DNA of 64,000 bases from Raphanus sativus. Lineage: Eukaryota; Streptophyta; Magnoliopsida; Brassicales; Brassicaceae. The stretch is taken from the NCBI RefSeq assembly GCF_000801105.2, contig NC_079516.1, positions 46,046,908 through 46,110,907 of the forward strand. Direction: 5' to 3'. The number at the start of each line of letters is the position of its first letter. Positions within the stretch are counted from its first letter, which is position 1. The translations under genes and the position numbers were made by a program. Of this stretch, positions 11,905 to 21,756 are shown in pieces. Below the pieces are notes generated by a model. That model saw nothing but the letters and a program-made list of their open reading frames with translations, searched no databases and was not told the DNA's origin.

Positions 11905-13146
11905 AATTAAACCAGGAGTTCTTTTAATAAGGGATTATAATGTAAAAATTGTTACCAATTTTTTTTCCAACATGTATGTTGAATTAAAATTTGAGTATTG
12001 AAATATGCACTTGATAAATATTATGATTATATCATCTTGTGTTCTGAATAAGGATATAAATGAATGATAATTTATATTTTTATGAATAGTTACAAAAATC
12101 TGCCATCATTTATTGCTGATAAAACAAGATATTATAGATATAGACAGAGACCATATACAGAGAGTTCTAGTTTTACACAAATGAAAGATAAGTAACACCG
12201 TGACTACGATACCATGTCACAGTCCATGCGTTTACACCTCAAATCATTTAGGTGTATGAGTTGATCAATTTATCAAGTATCAAACAAAAAAAAATTAAGT
12301 CAAAATCAATACACCACCACAAAATTTTGATAAGCCAAATCTCAGTAATGACTAAATGTTGGTTATTATCAGGTCATAATTCGAATAGAAAAATAACATA
12401 AATTAAAGGCTTATCGTGTGTGTGTGGTGTTACTGATGAGTGGTGACAATATCACCTCACCATCAGATAATGTTGGTTCCAACGACTTAAAAAGACGGAT
12501 GCACTACTGTGTCATAGCTCGGAGAGTCGGAGTCAGACCACTACCTTCACCACCCACTGGAATCTGTTTTCTCTTTTTATAAAGAAAAATAAAATCATAG
12601 TAAATCGACTTTCAACACGTCAATAAATGGGATATCTCATATCTGTCGGTGCGTCTGCTACTATTAATATTTGTCGTTTTCATTCCTTTTTGTTAATAAT
12701 GTAAATGCTGGTATCTAATTATTAGTTTGGTTTCGATAGATGTTTATATCTGCCTATTATTATGAGTCATGAAAAACAAAGAATGAAAGTCAAAAAGAGA
12801 ATGCATTTAGTAGATAAAAAGGACACCACAAATGTTCTTAATTCTTATTCAAAAATGAACTAATTTTTTATCAACAACATCAATTATGCTTATTTGAATT
12901 AGTTGATGACACAATAATATACTACCACAAACTACTAAACTACAACTTATAGACAAAAATCATGATTTATTATCAACTTATCGTAGAAAAAAAAATATAA
13001 TATCATTATATTATTAGTACATGCACCAAACAAAGCATAGTGGTTAGGTACGCAATAAAATAGGATTGTCACACTTTGTTGGTCATCAGTTGGGATTTTT
13101 GGTCATCAACCAAACGAACTAGGATTCATTAACGCAAATAAATAAA
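11905..13146. other. AT-rich spacer, no gene recognised
   Basis: Low-complexity AT-rich DNA. A less AT-rich patch at about 12,400-12,560 has no frame or motif I recognise. Confidence 0.5.
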
Positions 13147-13511
13147 TCTTATATAATAAAGTAGACTTTTTTATCTTCATAGGGGGAAAATGTCATGTGT
13201 CATCATCATTTAATTTTTTTTTATATTGAGTCATTAAAATTATTTATATGTAAATTTATTTAATTAAGATGTTGAGACCCAATTCCAAAAATTTTGACAA
13301 CCAACCCCAATATTTTACATGCTTCTTTTTTTACTGTTATCGTGTATTCATATCTATGTTCCACCTGCAAAACTTTTACTGAATTATAACGTTTCCGTAT
13401 CACTGAAACATGTTCATCAAGTCTGGCCATTAACTCTTTCATTGAAGATATCTCTCATGACGTTGATTTTAAAAACTTTTTCCCTAATTTCATAGATGCT
13501 AATAAATAGGA

Positions 13512-13748
13512 ATGCAAATAATCAAACTTTTTTTGCTTCACCAGATTCAACCTTCTGCTTTTTTACACACATATGCCGCCACAATGGTTTCATCCTACAT
13601 CTTTCTTTCTAAGTTGAAGTTCGGTTGTTGCTCTCAGATGGTGGTTACACGTCTTTTCCGTCTCTGGAAAACATGCAATCTTAAGAAAGTAGAGGAGTTA
13701 TGGGAGTTCACGAATGCCATCAAGAAATCTTATAACGAATGCCAATAA
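13512..13748 (+). pseudogene. Fragment of RPA70-like single-strand DNA-binding protein
   Basis: The 78-codon frame includes a stretch (MVSSYIFLSKLK ... RLFRLWKTCN) resembling the first OB-fold of plant RPA1-like proteins (pattern LSDLKSG ... RLLRFWEARN). The similarity then fades and a stop follows. It lies inside a Helitron, and Helitrons often carry RPA-like genes. A remnant with no likely function. Confidence 0.6.
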
Positions 13749-14364
13749 AAATCTTACAAAAATGCAATTCATATAAAATATTCAACAACAAATAAAATAT
13801 TTATATTCAAATAAAAAATAAAATACAATTTATAACGTTAAACTGTTAATCTTAAAACAACAAATGCAAAGTTATTGAAATTTAATATGTTTTACATCAG
13901 AGACTTTACTATTATATACAAAACATATTATTGAAAAAACACAAACACAAAATATATTAACCTATAACCTATTACGATATAACATAATAAAACATTAAAT
14001 AATGTTCTTAACAAATAGAGATGACCACATAATTACATCATCCAAAAAAATTTACTCAACAACAATAAATATCAAAAAAATTTAAAATTTAATACTAAGA
14101 TTTAGGATTAAAAATACACTGTACCAACTTCGAATGTATCTTTACGATCAATATACATCTGATTGGTTAAATCGATATAGTCACAACTTCTTAATTTTGA
14201 CAAATCCAGAGCGAGAAGAAACTAGCGGTTAATATAACACCTGTGATTATTTGAAATTATCATCATAAGCACCGCTCACAAAATATAATTCATAGAAATC
14301 AACCTAGAAAAGTCCAAAGCATCAAACTATTATAACACCTCCCCATCATCCCAATATACAAAAC

Positions 14365-14530
14365 TAGGCCTGGGCATAAATCTCAAACCCGAACCCGATC
14401 CGAAGTAAGAATATCGGTTCAGTTATTGATCTAGCCAAAAACAAGATCAATTTCATTTACTTTGGGTTATCGATTTGGTTCCATTTTAGCCGATAACTGA
14501 AGAGTAACCCAAGTTGAACCGAACAAATAC
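14365..14530 (+). repeat. Truncated copy of the GGCCTGGGC/CGAACCCGA repeat
   Basis: Starts AGGCCTGGGCATAAAT and continues with AACCCGAACCCGATCCGA and other Trp-free CGG-rich words, like the starts of the MITE-like units at 26,995 and 28,773. Only one end is visible. Confidence 0.45.
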
Positions 14531-14682
14531 AAAGCTGATAGTATAAAACGTGACAAAAAAAATCATCTTATTCCAAATGAGATGACGCAAAATAAAAGAT
14601 AAATAAAAATGCAGTTTATATAACTAGCATAGATTTATCAATTTAAGTTTTTAGGCATCTTTACTATCATATCTAATTATTG

Positions 14683-14709
14683 ATATATATATATATATAT
14701 ATATATATA
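14683..14709. repeat. (TA)n microsatellite
   Basis: An uninterrupted run of about 13 AT/TA dinucleotides inside the Helitron. Confidence 0.9.
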
Positions 14710-14737
14710 ATGTGAAAAGTAATATTTTCACAACATA

Positions 14738-14770
<33 letters not shown>

Positions 14771-15091
14771 TGTATAAAGTCTAATTTAATATAATCATTG
14801 TAAGATGAAGTCCACATTTATAAATTTTCTAAATCATAATTTAAATTAATAAGTTTCAATTAAATAATAAACAATTCAGATATTACACTTTCGAACTCTC
14901 ATGCATATATTTAAATTTAAATTTCTTTCATGGTAACTTTGCAAAGACTACAATCAAATTAATAAATTCTATAAATCATATACATATTTTGTTTTCTAAA
15001 ATACTGTTGAGAAATGTTCTAAATAATAAAATTATAGTCTAATCATAACAATATTAGCATAACCGGCGCTACGCGCCGGCAAACCCCTGGT

Positions 15092-15447
15092 ATAAGATAA
15101 AAGAGAGTATTATAAATGGTGAGCGTTGGGGATGATTGTCGTTGTCTCAACAGAACAACATGTGACGCGCGTTTCCATGAATCGTCCGTGTTTTGTTCTA
15201 TTAGCATAGCGACCTCATTCTCATCATTTACTCACAAGTCACGGAGTCGCTCACCTTATTTTCATTGTTTTTACTTCATATTTATTTCATTTTCTGTCAA
15301 CAATTTTATTTATTTATTTTTGTATACCATCCATGTTATTCGTATGCAAAACTATTCATCTAATCCAGGGTGAGTGCTGTTATCATATATGTTCTGTGAG
15401 GGCTGAATTCATATAGAAATAATTTTATTAATATTTTGATTTTCTTA
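15092..15447. other. Short spacer, no convincing gene
   Basis: Contains an 85-codon open frame (15116-15373) with no recognisable motif and an AT-rich second half. Not called as a gene. Confidence 0.4.
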
Positions 15448-15704
15448 CTCCCTCTATTTCACAATAAATGTCTATCTAACTTTTTTTATTACACAAAAGT
15501 ATCACTTTACAATTTTAATGCAAATTAAATTTTACTTCCGGTTAAAAATTAATTGCAAACCGCATTGATTTTATAAATAATTTTATTTATTTTAAATGTT
15601 ATTTGGTCAGAAAAATATAATTAATAACAATTTACATATATTTCCGTCACTTTTTTAATTTATTTAAAAATGTCAAAGCGACATTTATTTAGAAACGGAG
15701 GAAG
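15448..15704. mobile_element. Stowaway-like MITE (Tc1/mariner)
   Basis: Begins CTCCCTCTATTTCACAATAA after a TA and ends ATTTAGAAACGGAGGAAG. The ends form an imperfect terminal inverted repeat of the classic CTCCCTCCGTTTC type. About 257 bp and AT-rich, no coding. The 3' TA duplication is not clean. Confidence 0.7.
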
Positions 15705-16127
15705 TGCTAACTTTTTCATTCTATTCTTTACTGATGTTAAGAACGTATACTGACAATTTTGATGTTTTTCCATGAATAAATACTGACAAATAATATGGTA
15801 AAACTGAAATTTCTCTTTTCTAGTTTTGTCTTAAAGCTTCCGTGGATCAATAGTCATTAGCAACAAAAAGAAAGAGTTTTGGGCTTTATACCCATTTACG
15901 ATAGAGTTATCACATATAATTATGTAACAGCAAAACACCAACTGTTGATTTTTCTACTTGAGAACTTGATTTTCATCCACATTATTTCTCATATTGCAAA
16001 CTTTTGGATGTTGCCAAATAATATCGTCAAAAGAAAAAAGAATTGGAAGATTTATTTTGATTTATACGCCGTAGAAGATTAACTCTCTTGAACCTTTTTA
16101 GAAATTTGTACATAAACAGGACCGCTT

Positions 16128-16172
16128 CAATTTAGCAAATTTTTTTTTTGTAACTTAACAATTTAGCAAATT
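16128..16172 (-). repeat. Micro-insertion with 14-bp target-site duplication
   Basis: CAATTTAGCAAATT at 16128-16141 and 16159-16172 flanks 17 bp. On the minus strand the insert reads TTAAGTTACAAAAAAAA, an A-tailed stub sharing GTTACAAAA with other stubs in this window. Confidence 0.7.
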
Positions 16173-16239
16173 GCTCAACGATAAATTTCATTTCGCATTT
16201 TTATTTATGACCAGACCTATAAACCAAGGTTTCTACTTT

Positions 16240-17366
16240 CTACAAGTCCAAACTACCTTCCTGTTTCAGACAACTCTTTTCCTTTGGAGAGGAAGAAGAA
16301 CCATTATCTAACTCATATAACTCTTCGTCTTCAAACTCGGTTTCAGTGTCCGAACAGTCCATATAAAGCTTGTCCTGATGGCAATCACATGATTCTGATG
16401 GAGAATCATCCAAGATCGAAAAAGGGTTTCTGTTGATCGGATCACCGTAAAGAACAACATGCTTATAGTATAGTTCAAGTTCCTTCTCTGCAACTGCTAT
16501 GAAGTGTCTTACTGACGCAAGAGACTGCTCGTACTTTGATTTTTCATATGCCTACAAAGGAAACAAGACCAGAATCAGATACAAAAACTAGTAACGTTCC
16601 AAGCAAGCAAGGTTATAACGTACCCTTTTCTTCGACAATGTATCGATTGGAGACATAACTTTTGGCTGAACATAACCTTTCCCTCTGTAAAATACGATTG
16701 TATCATCGCCGACTATGTCAACAGGCACACCACCACTCAGTTTAGCAAGCTCCTCTGCGTACCGTTGCACTTGTCCCGGCTTAACGTTATTACAGATAAC
16801 CTTAACCGTCTCATGCTTCTTCCAGTGCAGATGCATGTTCAGAATCACACCACCGAACACTCCTCTTCTCCCAATCGGCACGTAGTTAGATCTTTTCTGA
16901 CCCATCTTCCTCAGGTAGAAACGCTCTTCTCCCGTGATATCACGTGGTCGAACCTCAGGTCCCTGCTGCACTTTAGCAACTTCGTACCGTTTCAGTTTCT
17001 CGATCAACAACGCTTCTTTGATCTTGGCTCTTTCCAGCTTGTCCTTGATTCTCTCCTCTGGATTAGCAAACTTCCTCCTCTTCTTCCCCTTGACGGTGAG
17101 TCGTCGTGGGTCTCTCCTGTTGGCTGCGTTTCTTTCCTCTCTTTCTTTCTTTCTTCTCAGCTTCAGCCTCTTCTTAGTCAGCCACTTCCATTTCTTGGGA
17201 GGATCAAGCTCCCGAGTTTCGAACTTGGGTTTCCCTTTAGATATCACAAGGTTCACCGTCCCATGGCTGAAGTTTCTTCGGCATATGGGCCTTGAAACCG
17301 TTGAGATGGTCGGTAGCAAGAATGTAGACGTTGAATAAGTAAGTTCTTGGTTTTGCTGAAGAGACC
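16240..17366 (-). CDS. Single CRM-domain (CRS1/YhbY) RNA-binding protein, organelle-targeted (At2g28480-like); start exon not found
   Basis: Two exons are clear: about 16624-17366 and 16240-16551, with a GT-AG intron between. Counting from TTG 17319 the product is 335 residues: a very basic N-terminal third (KKRLKLRRKK, KGKKRRKF), a CRM domain at about 128-224 with the GxxG loop in PIGRRGVFGG, FYRGKGY and PKVMSPIDTL, and an acidic Ser-rich tail. CRM proteins bind structured RNA, often group II introns, in chloroplasts or mitochondria. The frame upstream of 17319 stays open to 17427 and reads like a transit peptide (FFFTTRSLQQNQ), but has no ATG before the stop at 17428-17430. The first downstream Met (M139) is inside the CRM domain. 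The start codon must therefore lie in an upstream exon, or be split at an acceptor such as CACCACCAG|G (17366), or be lost. Confidence 0.85.
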
Positions 17367-17580
17367 TGGTGGTGAAAAAGAAACTGGGTTTAGTTGCAGG
17401 TATAACTAATTTAATTAATTTATATATTTATATTAACAGTATTTAAGTCTTTTAGATTTTGAAAATACAAATATATCAACCAAACTCTATTTTTTTAGCA
17501 TCTCAAATATCTACATATTCTAAAAATTATAGATTTTGCATCGGCATCAGATACGGATGCAATAGTGTCCAAACATAAAC

Positions 17581-17944
17581 TATTAGGGACATAAATTCTA
17601 CATCAGGTATTGGAATGGATTTTAAGTAATATATAAGATAGATGAGCCACTCCACTAATCACCAATTAGTTTTAAGTATAAAGTTCATCTAGCTTAACAT
17701 GGTATCAGAGCCCGATCCTAACAATCCAACCCAATCCATCATCGATCCAGCCCAAAGTCGGCCCATTGATCCTTACCCGAACATTCCGAGATTGGCGCTC
17801 AAAAAGCCATCATCTCAAAGGGGCGTATTAGGGACATAAGTCCCACATCGAGTATTGGAAGAGATCTTAAACAATATATAAGATAGATGAGTCATTCCAC
17901 TTAATCACTAATTGATTTTAAGTGTGAACCTATCTAGCTTAACA
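17581..17944 (+). mobile_element. Complete TRIM retrotransposon
   Basis: Two 119-bp direct repeats (17581-17699 and 17826-17944), both starting TATTAGGGACATAA and ending AGCTTAACA. Right after the first comes TGGTATCAGAGC, the primer-binding site complementary to initiator tRNA-Met. Right before the second is a purine run AAAGGGGCG, the polypurine tract. The 126-bp interior has no frame. This is a terminal-repeat retrotransposon in miniature. The LTR starts with TA instead of TG in both copies. Flanks TAAAC/CAAAC match in four of five bases as a target duplication. Confidence 0.92.
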
Positions 17945-17999
17945 CAAACAACATCTAAATATTAGTATCCAGACACTGCAAAAACGAACAATGACCTGA

Positions 18000-18560
18000 G
18001 TAACCATTGTGTTGTATTATGGTCTGAGATATACGAACCAGGAGGAAACGAGAAGTGGGTATGAGGATCTAAGAAGAGATGAAGACGCTCTTTGGAGACT
18101 ACGAACAAAAGCAATTGTCATCAAGAAGTGTGACAAATTATTTAAATCCAAATAGTCTCAAGAATTTGAATGTTTTCATATAGCCAGCCTGCTAAGAAAA
18201 CATAGAAAATACTTAAACTGCATTGGCCAGACACAACACAAGGTACTACTGTCTACAGATAACAATGGTTAGAGCTTAAACTAGAGGTACCCAGATTATC
18301 AAACACGTTCACTAAAACACACACAAATGAGGTAATGAGGCTAGAACACACAAAAAGGGTTAGAATTTCATCGAACGAGTGGTGAGCGAACAAACCTTTT
18401 CGAAATTGGTCTCTACAAGAGAAAAAAAAACACATCACGGAGACTTTCAATTAGAATAGTAATCCAAATTGAAGAAAACGCGGTTTTTGCTCCCGAGCAA
18501 GGTGATGGAAACACGGCCAAAGGGGCGGCGAATAACGACGGAGTGATAGGTAACGGTGTC
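18000..18560 (-). other. Possible 5' non-coding or start exon(s) of the CRM gene
   Basis: The stretch 18,440-18,560, read on the minus strand, is GC-richer than its surroundings (CGTTACCTATCACTCC ... GCCGCCCC), as plant leaders often are. It contains GTGAT|GTGTTT (exon end at 18434), which could supply an AT to be joined to the G at acceptor 17366 and make a split ATG. The intron would then hold the TRIM. Speculative. Confidence 0.25.
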
Positions 18561-18635
18561 TATGTCCTGCGTTGAAGAGGAGCCGATTTGGTTTGTTGTT
18601 TGTACTCGAAAATACTATAACGTCCTTATATTATT

Positions 18636-19103
18636 GGGGAATTTTCAAAAATACCACTTTCAAGGTACCATTATTCATCTTTACCACCACAAAAGACACA
18701 TTTTCAAAAATACCTTATTTATTAAAATGGTAAAGACTCTTATATCTTTATTTTTATATGTTTTTCAAAATTCTAATCCCAATTTCTAATTCCTAAACCT
18801 CCAATTCAAAACCCTAAACCCAAAATCTTCAACTCTAACCCTAAACCCTAAACTATATACCCTAAATTCAATATCTTAAACCCTAAACCCTAAAGTCTAA
18901 ACTATAAACCCTAAATCCTTAACTCTAAACCCTAAATCCTAAACTCTAAACCCTAAACTATATACCTTAAACCCTAAAACATCAAATCTAAATCCTAAAT
19001 CCTAAACCTTTAAATCTAGACCCTTTATTAAAAGTAGTGGTAAAAGTGATTAGTGTAAACATGAAAAGTGATACTATGAAAATAGTATTTTTGGTAATTT
19101 CTC
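18636..19103. mobile_element. MULE-type MITE with telomere-like body
   Basis: A 468-bp unit between perfect 9-bp direct repeats TATATTATT (18627-18635, 19104-19112). The ends pair as an imperfect inverted repeat (GGGGAATTTTCAAAAATAC and, inverted, GAGAAATTACCAAAAATAC). The 9-bp duplication points to the Mutator superfamily. The interior 18,790-19,010 is made of degenerate telomere units (CCCTAAA, CCTAAAC, CCCTAAAT). Confidence 0.75.
18790..19010 (+). repeat. Degenerate interstitial telomere-like repeat (CCCTAAA)n
   Basis: Many copies of CCCTAAA and near variants (CCCTAAAC, CCTAAACT, CCCTAAAT) in one orientation, interrupted by ACTATATA. It lies within the MITE, so it is not a chromosome end. 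Confidence 0.85.
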
Positions 19104-19592
19104 TATATTATTTTATATATTAAATTTCATTTTACTTTATTGTTATATACACTAAACTAATGAGTAATGACACATAATTTTTTTTGTCGTTATTTTTTAT
19201 GACTAAACTTAATTTTTCAGAATAATGCATTTTAAATTATTTTAAAAAGATAAAACTGATTTAGCAAACAGATAAATATTTTGCAACTAAACTTTTTTGT
19301 CAGCTAAAATTTTATTTTATATATTTTATAATTAGATCAATTCCTAAGTTCTAATTTAGACAGTTCAGGGTAAAAACGTATTTAAAAAATTTCTCAAATA
19401 TCACCAAAATTTTCAAAGAAAAAAAAAAGAGGTTTGCCCAGGGGCCTTGAAATTGTTTGGGCTGGCGATGTACGCGCATGGTTCAGGAAAACTTCATGTG
19501 CATGAAAACTGCTAGTAGTTTTAATAAATAGAGTAGTTTTATTAAATAGAGTAAAATACTATAAAAGAGAAACTCTTTTGGTTTGTTTTCTC

Positions 19593-20795
19593 TTAATACA
19601 ATGCAGAACAATCGGTGGATTCAAAAGAAACAAGCTCAGAAGAAGAATCATAACCAATCAACAAATTGTTCTGTGCTCTGTTCCCAAAGTATGCATCTTC
19701 TGTCGGGCCAACGCACGAAATCGCCAAACAATAGCTATCTCCAGTATTATCATACATATTGTATTTATCCAAAACAAGATCCGCACCACCCGAGAAGTGC
19801 ATTGTGATCACCGGAAATACATCTATGTCGGCGGTGTTATAGCACAACATCTCCCCTGAAAAAGGTGCTTGCTCCACCTTTACGACGCTATCCACAGCAT
19901 CCTTCACTTTGTTGCAGAAGCCATCGGGCAAGTAAGTATAAGTGGTTCCAGAGTCTATAATAATGTTCCCTTCTAAGGAGTAAAAGGGTGTCCCCATTGT
20001 CTCAACCCGGTTCTCCCCAACGCTTATCGCGTCTAGGTTTAGGTAGTAGAAGTTGGGTTTCTCCATCCTTCTAAACATAGTGGTTGCTACAGTCCCATGT
20101 CCTGACACAACACCGTTGCTTCCAAAGTTGATCTTACTAGTTTCTTTGCGAGAAAAACAGTAAGAGAAAAAACCATAGAAGTTCTCGCTCATCTGCGAGA
20201 TGAGCGACGAAGCTCCCCGATCTAGACCAATAATGCCCGAAGCGGTCGGAGAAGTCAATGAGTTGTTGTGGCCACAACCAATGGTTGTTTGAGCCATCAC
20301 AAAAGGTTGTCCTGTAGTAGATTGGAACGTGACCGTCTCGGTCGCATATGCTCCCTTAGAATAGCTTTGGTCTGCGTAGTTAGCCTCGTAACGACAAGGG
20401 TTGTTAGGGTCCTCGTCGCATTTTTTCTCTTTGTAGGTTGATGATTTTGAAGGGTCGAATATGGGATCTTGCTGGTCGTAGCAGCTAAGACAAGGCAAAC
20501 ATTGTGTCCATACGATGCTACTTGCCGTGTCTATGTGGGCCTCGATCTCGACTGGGGGAGTACCGATTTGTAGCTTCATTAGATACTCGGAGGTTGTAAA
20601 GACAGTATTGGCGTAGGGTGATCCTAGCTGATCATCATCGGTTTTAGAGAATCTAGAAGAAGATGAATTAGAGCGACGGTGGATTACGTCGATGGTGAAG
20701 CCACCGGGAAGTGATGATGAGGAGGCAGTGGTGGTAAGGAAGAAAGATGTTATGATTTGAAGAGAAAGAAGGATCATTGTGGTTTTAGGAGACAT
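19593..20795 (-). CDS. Aspartyl protease, nepenthesin-like A1B family, intronless (At2g28040/At2g28220-like)
   Basis: A 400-residue single-exon frame from the chosen start. An ATG 48 bp further upstream (20843) is in frame, but a TATA box at 20851-20860 would put transcription start downstream of it. The Met at 20795 also begins a better signal peptide (MSPKTTMILLSLQ). Features: hydrophobic leader, short prosegment with IDVIHRRS, first active-site motif HIDTASS (D89), Cys-rich insert (CLPCLSCYDQ), flap and hydrophobic motifs, second active-site motif IIDSGTT (D281) and the end DCSALY. The first motif is DTA where DTG is usual; both catalytic Asp are kept, so activity is possible but uncertain. 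Secreted or vacuolar proteolysis is expected. In Arabidopsis the close relatives sit in a cluster further upstream on the same arm, so this copy looks transposed. Confidence 0.9.
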   Translation of the reverse strand: MSPKTTMILLSLQIITSFFLTTTASSSSLPGGFTIDVIHRRSNSSSSRFSKTDDDQLGSPYANTVFTTSEYLMKLQIGTPPVEIEAHIDTASSIVWTQCLPCLSCYDQQDPIFDPSKSSTYKEKKCDEDPNNPCRYEANYADQSYSKGAYATETVTFQSTTGQPFVMAQTTIGCGHNNSLTSPTASGIIGLDRGASSLISQMSENFYGFFSYCFSRKETSKINFGSNGVVSGHGTVATTMFRRMEKPNFYYLNLDAISVGENRVETMGTPFYSLEGNIIIDSGTTYTYLPDGFCNKVKDAVDSVVKVEQAPFSGEMLCYNTADIDVFPVITMHFSGGADLVLDKYNMYDNTGDSYCLAISCVGPTEDAYFGNRAQNNLLIGYDSSSELVSFESTDCSALY

Positions 20796-20799
20796 GATC

Positions 20800-20964
20800 C
20801 AATAATAGTTTTGGTTTTGAGACACGATGATAATGTCCTTCATACATGCACATATTTATACATATTGGACGTCTTGTCGTAATTGTTAATAGTCCTGATT
20901 TGTCAACTTCGTCTTCCTCTTTTGTTATTTCCATTACGGTCTTGTAACGTGGGAAATTTACTAT
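20800..20964 (-). repeat. Protease promoter segment, copy 1
   Basis: The region from just before the chosen ATG to about 120 bp upstream of the far ATG is repeated at 21366-21516 (shared AGTTTTGGTTTTGAGACACG, TTGTTATTTCCATTAC and GGGAA-TTTAC). Confidence 0.75.
20851..20860 (-). promoter_or_regulatory. TATA box of the aspartyl protease gene
   Basis: TATAAATATG on the coding strand, 56 bp upstream of the chosen ATG and only 8 bp from the upstream ATG; it decides the start. Confidence 0.55.
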
Positions 20965-21128
20965 ACTTTTTCTTGTGTTGAATAAATTTACATTTTGCGT
21001 TCGGTTTTTTTTTGGGAAGATCACATATCGACCCAAGAAAATTTTTAAGAAAAAGATCAAGAAAAAACTGAAAAAAAATGGAGAAGATTAGTATTTAAAC
21101 ATTTATTTTTAATGTAATATTTCTACAT

Positions 21129-21180
21129 CACTACAAGAAAATATGTATATAGTCACAAATTATTTACGAAAAAAATTGAC
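21129..21180 (+). mobile_element. Isolated CACTA-type terminus
   Basis: CACTACAAGAAAATATG matches the end motif of plant CACTA (En/Spm) elements. No opposite terminus is seen nearby. Confidence 0.35.
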
Positions 21181-21365
21181 TGACTATCTTCAAACAAGGT
21201 TTAATAGAACAAGATGGGCTGTTGGGCTTATCAGAAGACTCAAATGCAAGTTTATAATATTGATCTCTCAAGTTTTTTAAAAGATCTCTTAAGACCGAAG
21301 AAAAACAGTGAACAGGTCACCGTGTACCCATTGTATGCTACATTGCTGGTAACCTGTAGAAATAG

Positions 21366-21516
21366 CCAATTAGTAGTTTTGGTTTTGAGACACGATGATA
21401 ATGCCCTTCATGGATACCATGTTGGGCGTTTTTTCATAGTTGTTAATTGTACTGATTTATCAACTTCATTATCTCATTTGTTATTTCCATTACAGTCAAC
21501 GCGGGAAGTTTACCAT
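21366..21516 (-). pseudogene. Remnant of a second aspartyl protease copy (promoter and first codons only)
   Basis: Diverged duplicate of 20800-20964, in the same orientation, still showing the upstream CTTCAT (far ATG on minus). No protease body lies downstream of it, so it is either a lost tandem gene or a promoter duplication. Confidence 0.6.
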
Positions 21517-21650
21517 TCCCTCCGTTTCTAAATGATGTTTAATGAAGTTTTTGATTTCTAAATAAATGATGTTTAAGAAGTTTCTGATGTTTGAAAATAG
21601 ATGATTCTTTTCATGTTTTAATAATATTTTCTCTAAATTCAAAGATACAT
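21516..21650. mobile_element. Stowaway-like MITE half
   Basis: CCCTCCGTTTCTAAATGATG is the Tc1/mariner MITE end type, with AATGATGTTTAA repeated twice. The opposite end is not found. Confidence 0.4.
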
Positions 21651-21756
21651 CGTAACTATTTTATTGTTATTTTCAGAAAAAGGAAAACACACCGACATCA
21701 CACACTCGTATGTCTACTACATACAAAAGACAAGCTTGTCACATTCTCCTTGTTCA

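Larger units (their letters stand above)
13147..15091 (+). mobile_element. Non-autonomous Helitron with RPA-like fragment
   Basis: The 5' end reads TCTTATATAATAAAGTAGA after an A, the form of many crucifer Helitrons. The 3' end has a 7-bp-stem hairpin (CCGGCGC-TAC-GCGCCGG, 15063-15079) followed 7 bp later by CTGGT (CTRRT class) at 15087-15091. No target-site duplication, as expected. The 3' flanking base is A rather than the usual T. It carries a fragment of an RPA70-like gene, a known Helitron passenger. Length 1,945 bp, no Rep/helicase frame, so non-autonomous. Confidence 0.75.

Noticed and set aside
18790..19010. Chromosome end or fusion point from the CCCTAAA tract
   Set aside because: The tract is degenerate and bounded by transposon ends with a 9-bp duplication.
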